NCBI GenBank assembly: GCA_949825025.1
Contig: OX463780.1
Location: 25,262,118-25,326,117 of the forward strand
Origin: Siphlonurus alternatus
Lineage: Eukaryota > Arthropoda > Insecta > Ephemeroptera > Siphlonuridae
Reading direction: 5' to 3'
Length of the DNA: 64,000 bases
Shown here: in pieces, positions 55,601-64,000 of the stretch
Layout: each line of letters starts with the position of its first letter
Position numbering within the stretch: the first letter of the stretch is position 1
Translations under genes and position numbers: made by a program
Notes under the pieces: generated by a model
The model's input: the letters and a program-made list of their open reading frames with translations, nothing else
Databases searched by the model: none
What the model was told of the DNA's origin: nothing

Positions 55601-58600
55601 TTTTTTTTTTAACAAATTTGAAATGTTGATTTGGAGGTGATATTAAGAAAATATTGATATAATTGCGGTATAAAACATGACTACAAATACAGTACCGGTA
55701 CAAGATAACTTTCAGATCAAACTGATGAGTGTTCTCAAAGTATGCAGAGATACACATGAGAACAAGGACTCACCTGTTCGTGCTTCTTGAGCCGCTCCAT
55801 TTTCTTCTGCCTAGACTTGTCCCTCTTTTTCTTCATCAGTTCCTCGAAGGGGGTCGGTTCTGCCAGACCAGCCGCCTCTCGTTTGCCCTGCTCTGCCTTT
55901 TTGTCTGCCTTGGCCTGCAGCTCGAGGCCCCAAGACACTTCCACCTCCTCTCCTTTCTCTTCTCCCTTGCCTCCGTCCAGAAGAGCTCGGTACCTTGCAC
56001 CTAAACCTTCACCTGCAGTGACACAGTGGAGATATTATGTGAGAACAGGGACAGTTTACTGAATTTTCTAAAGTTCAATCTTGAATGAACAAGCTCAGAG
56101 ACCACCTCTGTGTCTTATGTCTAAAAATTGGCAAAGTGTTTATCACCCAATTGCATAGTGAGGTCTAGCTTTAAGCCAGGGCTAGCTTTGATGATTTCAA
56201 TTGTTCCCCCGATTTCGAACAATCAAAATCATCAAAGCTAGTCCTGGCTTAGAGCTAGACTTCATCTATGCAATTGGGTGTAAGAGATGACGGTTTCTCA
56301 GGCAGTCATTTGAGCATCAATCGAGTTGGCTATGCGTCAACAGCCAAGTGACGTATGTGAGACAGTGGCGTCACAGGAAACCATTGTTTTTAGAAACTTT
56401 TGGTAAATTTTTTTACCATAAGACATGGAGTTCTTTGATGGTCTCTAACAAAAACTTTTTTTACCATAAGACATGGAGTTCTTTGATGGTCTCTAACAAA
56501 AACTAAGGTTGATTTGATCTACAGTATCTGTTTTTACTTTATATCAGACTCTTTGGTTAAGTGTTGACAATTCATGCAAAAAGATGACAATAGATTTGGT
56601 TGTACACTCATTCATAAGGAGCTTGTTGTCAGCTTCATTTTATGTACTGCACCAGCATACTTATATTAATTGACACAATATTTTACAATACATGTTATTA
56701 TTTCTTTAAATCTTTAAATTATTTTATTTTCCTAGTAACACTTCCGACTTAAGTTCACACTTTCATATTTCAGACAGCTACATTACATGTTTAAGAAACT
56801 TCTTAAAAATTGTAAAAATTGTCAAATATATATTTCAAAAATAATTACAAACTGAAATTTCAATTTGGAAGTAAAGTAGATGCATACAAGGAATGAAATT
56901 TAAAACCTGTTATCCATGTTTGTGAGTTAAGCCAAGTCCAGGACACTCACCGTCCTGTTCGTCCTCGCTGGAACTGGATGCCAGGACGCCCCGCAGCTCA
57001 TCCTCAGGCAGCTCCTTGTCCTTGCTGGCCCAGAGTCTCTGTGACAATTCGACCCGCCTCGGGTCTGTCTCGTCCCAGGTGAGCTCGAACTTGGCCTGCG
57101 TGAGAGCCCCTGAGCTGTAGTAGCGGGGCTGGTACTTGCCAGCATCAGGTAGACTGGTGCACACCTCCCGCGGTTCCTGTGGCACCACAGATATTAACAT
57201 TAATAGTCATAAAGTTTCAAAAAAATAATTGAAAATATGTAGTTGCACTGTAATTGATCAGTAGTAATTTATAAGTCAACTGGTACAGTCTGTTTTTGTT
57301 ATTGTTATTTTACTAAATTTTCCATTATTTAATTTGTGTGCATTTAAACAGAACACATAGATTTTATTAAAATTAAATAAATAGGACACTTTCCCCCATG
57401 CAGCAATATAACTGCCAAAAAATATAAAGTAAACCTACTCATAACAATGACAGGAAAATAAAATTTGTTTTTTTACAGTGACTATAAAGCAGGCACGCTA
57501 CTATATGAGAGTCAAAGGTGGTAAAAATATCCTTAAAAGAAACATTGTAAAGCAAAACAGTAAAATTGCAGAAACTTTCTATCTATTGACTATGATGTGT
57601 ATTACCAATACTCTCCCAACTCACATGGTCGAAGGTGGTATCGTCCGGCACAAAACGAAGGTCCAGCCTTGCTGCTGAGCTCTCGTATTCAATCCCGTCG
57701 CACTCCGAGTAGAGGTGTCCCGCAGTAGCTGCAGAGTCACAGCACACAACAGCGTAGTAGTAGCGTAGACGACGTAGCTCATAGCTTCGGAGATGCTCCA
57801 CATTTAGCTGCTCTGAGCCATCGTCTCCCTAAACAAATGAGTGTGAGAGAGGGTCAGGTAGAATATATGAGGGAAATATAATAAAATAAATAAAAAATAT
57901 ATGGCATATATAGCTCTCACAAGAATGTAAGTAAAATAAATAAATAAAAAATAAATAAATGAATAATAATAAAAAAGATCACAATTAAGAGTAAAGGATA
58001 ACTTAGGTACCAAAAATGCAACTCTTAAACGTTAAAAGTAATTTTCATTATTAAAAATTTTAGTATTAAACTTTAGTGTTAAAATTAAATATGGTGACAG
58101 GGTGACAAAATATGGGTCAACATTTACTTACCTCCATCAATGGTTTCTGCTCAGCTAGTTCTTTAGGACCGTGCTTCTCTTCTTCTTTCAGACATTGAAG
58201 ACCAAAGTCAGAAGGGTAGACCTGCAAATTAACTTCTTATATTACATGTTATTATTGATTTGAAAATATTGACTTTAATTAGGCCAATATTTTTTTTTAA
58301 CTGCATTCCACTCCCCCCCCCCCCTAAAATTCTATCTTCTTTATTTCTTTAAGGATGAATCTCAGTAGGTTGATATCTCGCAATCGTACCGCCTGAATGC
58401 AACAAGACTTGCAGGGGACTTAGAACTCCCTATCAATAGGTGGCATACAAATTTTGAAGCGAATCTGTCTTATCAGTTTTGTGAAAACTGAGCTAGAAGT
58501 TTAACATTGGCCTTATGGACGGAAACCGGAAATGGAGCTGTTGTAAGAAAACTGCAAGACTGAATTTGCTCAAACCATAAGCCATTAAGTTTTAGAACAT

Positions 58601-61133
58601 TCTCGATTTTTTAAAATTTATTTCATTCGATTCGTTTGCAGGAAAATATTCTTTGATTCCGAAGTAACTGAGATTCATCGTTAAAACAAATTGACATTGA
58701 TTGGATTCAGGTTTAAGTGAGTGGACAATGTGAGGTATGTATGTACACAACATTACAAAAGAAAATGTCATTCAGAATTATAAGCGACAGCCATTAATTA
58801 CAGCGAATGAGACACTTCAAATTATTATGCTTGCGTCTTTACAACAACACATTTTAACTTGAAGCATAGCAGTGTCGAGGCAGCAAGTTGACTTCAACAA
58901 GGTACTTACAGAGACGCTGGTGATTGCCCCGGTGGGTGGTAGGAAGGAAGAGAGCAGCACCATCAGGTCCTCGGCCCGCACTCTCTGCCAGTCCATGTTG
59001 CACACCGCCAGGCGGGACGTTGACTCCTCTGTGCGGTCAGCGTCCTTGTCCAGCTCTCCCCACGCATGCTCCACCTCCTGAACATGTCAATGCGAGTATT
59101 AAGTATCATCAGTGCTGAGGCTTTTCAGTCTTTAATGACCTTAGACCACTCCTAATATATAAATTTTCATTGTCCCACTTTTCCCCTCAATTACAGAGTA
59201 CACAATTATACTGTACAGTATTTAAATAACACTTTTAAAGTTAAATTTTGATTTTTAACCAGTTGATGTCATTACTGTATAAAATATCAGCTAAAATTTT
59301 TCTAAACCAGTTTGTCTAGTACACTCTCACATAGTTGTTTGCTGGTAGGTTTCTCGAGTCTGTCTCACCTCGGCACTCTCCTGGCCAGAGTCTTCGCTCT
59401 CCTCATCTGACGATGACTCCTCCTCGCTGTGTAGCCGACCTCCGCCTCGGGCGTAGTCCACGGAGAGATCTCGCAGCTTCTCCCTCACTGACGCACTTAC
59501 CACAGTGCCTTCTTCAGGCTTTGCATCAAGCACCGAGTCCTGAAAGCACAAAGTTTACAAACTCTGCACAGATAAAAATTTAACAGAATCAATGACTATC
59601 ACTATTTTAGAATTCTGTGATTAAAATATTTTTGGTCACATATATTATAATATGTATATTAATTTTAAAAAGAAATTTAAGAATCTACATAAGTAAAAAT
59701 TACTCTACTATCGAAACCCAAAAGGTGTACCCCTCTCCTTATGGAAGTTGTATGCTATTCAGGGGCACACCTTTTTGGTTCTGATAGTAAGCATTACTAA
59801 GTTACCAGGAGCAGTATTTCCCTGCTGTACTTATCTGAACTTTTCTGCAATGAAACAATGTACGAAGACAAAATGACACTCACCTCTCCTTCACTCGATA
59901 TTTCCTCGTCTGATTCTTCATCACTTTCATCACTTGGCTCCTGCTTCTTCTTAGCTTTAAGTTTCTTCACCTCCTTTTTATTTTTGCTGGATTCTGGTTT
60001 GCTGTTAACAGAGACTTTCTGGGACTTGCCTGATTCCTTGTGTACTTTGAGAGTCTTGCCAAGGTTGGATGTAGCTTCTCTCGCCTCTTCATCAGAGCTA
60101 CTTTCCGAGTCTCTAGTTTTACGTTGTTTCTTATTAGGAAGTTTTGTTTTTGTTTTAATCTGTTCTTTAGTCTTAAGTTTCTGAAAAATGAAATAAAGCT
60201 ACATATAATTTAGTGCTATATGCACTGGTACGCACAGTAGCATGAAATTAGTTACATACTGTAATCACATTACGTAAACATATCTGTCATCTAAAGTATT
60301 TTAATTATTTGAGAGCAGTTCTGTCAATGCCACTTAAAAATTGAATTTTATATAAAATATATGCACATTATAGAGGACATAAAGGACCAAGAGATGGCGC
60401 TGACGTCTGAAAATTCTGCTTTTTGCATCGAGGATACGGCAATACCTACCCTATAGCATGGGGAGAATCACAAAAATTATCAAATTTTTAGGAAAGAAAT
60501 CACTTACGAAGTTGAAATATTTTTTTATATTTGTCCGAAAGTATTTGACAACTAATTATGGTGTTGTCATTTCTGTAAAATTATGCTGTGGCTGCTGACG
60601 GAGCATTTACATGATTTTACAATGTAAATCATATATTATACTGTACAGCAATCCTCGCCAGACGCACGTAGTTCCAGCAGTTACCACTAGGTTCGCATTA
60701 ACTTTATGACATCATATACAAAACTTACAGTTAATCATAATTTAAATTTCAGTCATCAGTCTGGTAGGTATGTACCTTTTCAACTTTGTGTTCATCTCCT
60801 TCAGATTCCTCAGACTCGCCAGACGAAGAAGAATCCGCGGAAGAAGACAGATCATAGAAGCGTCGGAAATTCTCACTGCTTGCAAATGACTCTGGCCTTC
60901 CTCGTTTGTCCACGGAGCTTTTTACTTTGAATTTGGCATCCTAGGGACATAAAAATTATTTTGATAAACTGTACAGTAGTGACTAATTTTTTTCCCCCTC
61001 ATTCAATGTCATGTAAACATACCTTGAACATAGACTGAAAACGTTTGTCAATCTTAACTTTCCTCTCCTGTCGAGGAATTCGCCTAAACTTTGGATCTGA
61101 GGAAATATGCTTAAACCTCTCGTCTTTCTCCAT
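52664..61133 (-). CDS. ESF1: ESF1 nucleolar pre-rRNA processing protein homolog (complete, 13 exons, 738 aa)
   Basis: ESF1 is a conserved nucleolar protein needed for processing of the small-subunit (18S) rRNA precursor. Exons in minus-strand order: 61133-61023, 60940-60776, 60180-59884, 59539-59369, 59077-58910, 58221-58132, 57828-57625, 57176-56951, 56012-55774, 55099-54929, 54660-54553 (donor edge uncertain by one base), 54085-53942 and 52786-52664 (TAA). All phases join. Landmarks: N-terminal [10 protein letters not shown] and [13 protein letters not shown]; Ser/Asp/Glu-rich low-complexity segments in exons 2-4; core [18 protein letters not shown] and [18 protein letters not shown] and [13 protein letters not shown]; Lys/Arg-rich C-terminal half; C-terminal [19 protein letters not shown]. 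It is somewhat shorter than the human protein (about 850 residues), mainly in acidic linkers. Its start faces CCDC6 across about 1 kb. Confidence 0.95.
53171..53497 (+). mobile_element. tRNA-Glu-like SINE with (AACC)n tail
   Basis: The head has box A TGGTGTAGTGG, a perfect 5-bp anticodon stem CTTGG/CCGAG with loop CTCTCGT (anticodon CTC, glutamate), and box B AGTTCAAATCC. Acceptor and T stems are degenerate, so it is not a tRNA gene. A body of about 240 bases follows, ending in an ACCAACCAACCAACC tail near 53497. Full SINE architecture; no second copy is evident in the window. It lies in the last ESF1 intron. Confidence 0.8.
53795..53860. mobile_element. palindromic element P2, small fragment
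   Basis: TTTTTTCAGATTTTTTTCTG, GTCTGGAAACTATTTTTAAA and AAGTTATTG match the P2 arm around 24000-24060. Only a piece of one arm remains. Confidence 0.4.
54298..54430. mobile_element. short palindromic MITE in ESF1 intron
   Basis: CGTCGCCTCAGAATGCAAGT and CGCGTAAGTACAAAAAAATT are mirrored exactly at 54388-54430. The loop is about 45 bases. It would form a hairpin of about 45 bp. Confidence 0.75.
56144..56280. mobile_element. short palindromic MITE in ESF1 intron
   Basis: CACCCAATTGCATAG, GTCTAGCT and GCTAGCTTTGATGATTT are mirrored at 56223-56280. It sits about 130 bases upstream (minus sense, before the acceptor) of the exon starting 56012. Confidence 0.7.
56408..56503. repeat. tandem duplication of a 48-bp unit
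   Basis: Two identical-looking copies of a unit containing ACCATAAGACATGGAGTTCT and TTGATGGTCTCTAACAAAAA lie side by side. They are in the ESF1 intron 56013-56950. Confidence 0.85.
58407..58572 (-). repeat. dispersed repeat R1, copy 3
   Basis: Inverted copy of R1: CTTGCAGGGGACTTAGA, CAGTTTTGTGAAAACTGAGC, TAGAAGTTTAACA, CCTTATGGACGG and GGAAATGGAGCTGTTGTAAG. It lies in the ESF1 intron 58222-58909. Confidence 0.6.
59706..59789. mobile_element. short hairpin element in ESF1 intron
   Basis: TACTATCGAAACCCAAAAGG and TGTACCCCT are mirrored by AGGGGCACACCTTTTTGGTT and CTGATAGTA. About 84 bp; a possible minimal MITE. Confidence 0.6.
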
Positions 61134-62168
61134 GATGCGACAAATTGAGAACAATGTTAAAATTTAGGAACTACCTGCTGGACTTGGTTTCCATGGTAAA
61201 ATACAAATAATACTGTAATGCTGGCAATGAAAGAGATAAAATTTCAGTTATCATTCATTCAGCATCTTATAGGGAATCCAGAAGAGATTTCAGCTCAGCA
61301 GGAGGGAAAGATCAGCAAGATATCTCACCACTGTAAAAGTGGAAAAAATTTAAATGGTTTCTCAAACACTTTTAAACATCAGAAAGCTAAATATAACAAG
61401 GAAAGTTACAGCACAGATCTATTTGTTGAAGAGATAAAATAATCCATCACAATTTCATTTCACTACCAAAAAATACAAAAATCACAATATATTTCACGTG
61501 GGTACCGCGGCAGCTGATGATGATTTGTTGATTTGTATAAAATCATTGAAAAATCATCATCATCAATCATGATACAACTATGGATCATCAATATTGAATG
61601 ACTCGATGATTTATTCTTTTAAATGAAAGTAAAACCTGAGAAAAACTACATTAAAAAAGAAATAATGAAATTTTTATATCAAAATCATAAATTTAACATG
61701 ATTAACATAATTAAAAATATATAATTAATTTACAACAAGATATTATTTAAAAAATGAGGGAAAAGCAGCATACCAGGTTGCCTAGTCGCTTTAAATAATT
61801 AAATTAATTATAAATGATTTTTAAGTTTACTAGACTTTAAATGTATAAAAAACTAGAATTAATTTAAGTAAGTTTTAAATTTAATGAATTGCAAAACGAT
61901 ATTTATAAATTGAAAACAAATTTAATTTGACAACTACGCAATTTGACAACACTGCTATCAGCTGAGTAAAATTCAGATCGTCTTCTTGTGACCACGCCGA
62001 TTTTCTGCAAACGTTTTTACATATTTAACAGTAAATGTGTCAAGTTTAGAAGTGTTACACTCGTTAATATCCTTTATAGTGAATTAAACGTCATAGTTGC
62101 GCCGATAATAAGGCGTTTTGAATTAGTAATCAAACGTGTTTAACACGGCAAGCGAACGAGTAGAAGGC
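61134..62168. promoter_or_regulatory. head-to-head ESF1/CCDC6 intergenic region
   Basis: The start codons of ESF1 (minus) and CCDC6 (plus) are 1035 bases apart with nothing coding between them. The region should contain both 5' UTRs and promoters and may act bidirectionally. One CACGTG is at about 61496. The CCDC6-proximal 250 bases are relatively GC-rich for the window. No TATA box was assigned. Confidence 0.5.
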
Positions 62169-63380
62169 ATGGCGGATAGCGCCAGCGAGAGTGACTCGAG
62201 CTCCATCGATGGTGGCGGTGGCCCGAGCATGATGCCCCCATCTCCTGTAACGCGAGAACAGTTGCACAAACGTATTGAGTCCTTGCAACAACAGAATCGC
62301 GTGCTCAAAGTAGAGCTGGAAACATATAAGCTGAGAGTCAAAGCGTTGCAAGAGGAAAATCGTGGTCTGCGCCAAGCCTCTGTCATAATTGTAAGCGACA
62401 AATGTCTTGTCAACATTTTTACAGCTGCCGCTCTTCTTCACTGATGCTTGTTTTAATGCTTTTTGAATTTATGTGCAGTATCAAACTTATAGATCTGTAT
62501 TTGGCCATTGATATGTCATATCATATATACACCGTAATACATAATATAATAGTAAAGAATGATCAGCCTTCAGTATGCATATGCATACACTGGAGGCCAA
62601 GCTAAACTTCCCATCAAACAATGAGTGCCGCTAGTCTATGAAGTAGCGTAACATCAAGCGTTGTTGCCACATTGTGCAGCGCCGCTACATATTGTTCGGC
62701 TCCAGCTGTGCCACCGAAATGACAATGTCGCACCTTTTTCATTGACTCGCTGCATCGTTAGATGTGACCTTAAGCTTGGCCTCCAAGCATATTGTATGAT
62801 ATGCATACTGTCTAATATGCATATATATATATGCTGTTGTATGATACTGTATGCATATATTTTGATGTATGCATATGCAAATTAGAGGCCAGGCATCCGC
62901 AGCCTGCAAACGGGCCGGGCCTAGCTATTTCTCGAATTTTCAATGGTGATGTATTTTTTTGTTATTTTTACTAAGGAAAGAGGAAGAAGGGAAAAAAGTA
63001 AGCAAAAAAGCTTATAAAACGACTTTGTTGTCAGTTTTATAATGGGTCGTAAAGCACATCGATTGAGCCGTACTGTGAAGCAGGTTTCACTGGCACGAGC
63101 CGGGCCTCAAAAATGCTTCTACCATAATGCAGTTGACATAAAAAGTAAACATGTATCATAATATGGAGTCTCATTCCTTGGGTAAATGAATGAATGTGTG
63201 CTTTTGAGTCAAGTTTTATATTTATTTCAGCAAGCACGTGCGGAGCAGGAGGAAGAGTTCATCAGCAACACTCTGCTCAAGAAGATCCAGGCGCTGAAGA
63301 AGGAAAAGGAGACACTTGCACATCACTATGAGCAGGAGGAGGAGTGCCTCACCAATGACCTTTCGCGTAAACTCAACCAG
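62169..63380 (+). CDS. CCDC6: CCDC6 coiled-coil protein, first two coding exons (partial)
   Basis: CCDC6 is a long coiled-coil protein linked in vertebrates to DNA-damage checkpoint signalling and to RET fusions. Exon 1 is 62169-62390, exon 2 is 63231-63380; both are phase 0 with AG/GT borders, and the gene continues beyond the window. The N-terminus [18 protein letters not shown] is the usual acidic/glycine-rich leader. It is followed by heptad-rich [36 protein letters not shown], then [20 protein letters not shown] and [14 protein letters not shown], which are strongly conserved in this family. The ATG at 62169 was chosen because it starts the conserved MADSASES. The insect-like SPVTREQL segment supports an arthropod origin. 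Confidence 0.93.
62570..62885. repeat. inverted-repeat region in CCDC6 intron 1
   Basis: TATGCATATGCATACACTGG and GGCCAAGCT at 62573-62604 are mirrored by AGCTTGGCCTCC and ATGATATGCATAC at about 62774-62808. Further GTATGCATATGCA copies lie near 62870. It is probably a small DNA element, with uncertain limits. Confidence 0.4.
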
Positions 63381-63447
63381 GTATGAAGTACTGTCGCAAG
63401 TACATACTGTCATTATCATAATGATTTCAGTTATGTACACATAATTA

Positions 63448-63940
63448 GGGTGTCTTCCGTATTAGGTTCAGAACGTTCAGAACATATGAGTGATTACGGA
63501 CCGACTCTGAACAAAAACATTGACTTCAGAACATCAGATAACGGAACACTTTCAGGACGTTCTTTTTCGCGGTAATAAGCATCAGTTTAAAAAAAATATG
63601 AAAAAGAGAGAACTGTTCACCGGCTTCAGAAATTTTAACATAAAACTCACGTAACAGTTATTGATCACCAATTAAGCAAAGATTTACCTCAAATCAAACA
63701 GTTATCACGTAGGTTGCACAGGTTTGTTATGTACTTATCAAATTTCCCCCAAAAAATTGTGATCAGCTGACTCTAGTTCCAATAGTTCGGAGGAAAAGTT
63801 CTCAACACTCGGAACCTCTTTTTTGAAGTCAGCTGACTCGCTTCGGGTAACCTCGGAAACGGTTCTGAACATTCAGAACTTAATTTCGGAACGCCAAATC
63901 GAAGGTTCCGAACATTCAGAACTTAATACGGAGTACACCC
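63448..63940. mobile_element. PIF/Harbinger-like MITE
   Basis: A 493-bp element flanked by TTA at 63445-63447 and 63941-63943. The ends are GGGTGTCTTCCGTATTAGG and its approximate complement TAATACGGAGTACACCC. Several GTTCAGAACGTTC / GAACATTCAGAAC sub-terminal repeats lie inside. A 3-bp TTA/TAA duplication and GGG-type ends fit PIF/Harbinger. No transposase. It lies just downstream of CCDC6 exon 2. Confidence 0.65.
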
Positions 63941-64000
63941 TTACTCAGTGTACTCTCATAGTTACGCTATATCAGAGCTTCTCCTATAAAAAATGGTATG

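Overview
This window is nuclear DNA from an animal. Its genes are split by long AT-rich introns with canonical GT/AG junctions, it has long (TA)n and (AAAT)n microsatellites, and more than thirty transposable-element insertions are visible by eye. The CCDC6 exon sequence (motifs such as [21 protein letters not shown] and ASVII) and a CYP4-class P450 fit an arthropod best. A crustacean is plausible, but the species cannot be named from the sequence alone.

Layout. (1) 1182-15550, plus strand: the 3' ten exons (about 711 residues) of a TDRD9/spindle-E gene, a germline piRNA-pathway Tudor/DExH helicase. The helicase half lies upstream of the window. (2) 15551-18282: a short convergent intergenic gap. 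(3) 18283-37770, minus strand: a complete 12-exon CYP4-family cytochrome P450 (521 residues, all splice phases consistent). (4) 37771-52663: about 14.9 kb with no recognisable gene. It holds SINE, LINE and MITE debris, microsatellites and an apparent excess of CACGTG motifs. (5) 52664-61133, minus strand: a complete 13-exon ESF1 gene (738 residues), a nucleolar pre-rRNA processing factor. (6) 61134-62168: a head-to-head intergenic region of about 1 kb. (7) From 62169, plus strand: the first two coding exons of CCDC6, a coiled-coil protein; the gene runs off the window.

The genes are ordinary neighbours and no shared pathway is evident. The repeats are the unusual part. They include: near-perfect palindromic elements of about 350 bp flanked by TTAA, one inserted inside a related palindrome; a second palindromic family centred on a GACGTCACGGGCAGC core; two hAT-type non-autonomous elements with exact 8-bp target duplications and arrays of short repeats (GGATATCCG and GGATGC); one of these hATs sitting inside a 2.4-kb inverted repeat; two SINE families whose heads resemble 5S rRNA; a SINE with a tRNA-Glu(CTC)-like head; and LINE fragments, including a long reverse-transcriptase ORF antisense within a TDRD9/spn-E intron.

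Gene structures were assembled by hand from splice sites and reading-frame continuity. Repeat boundaries without a stated target duplication are approximate.
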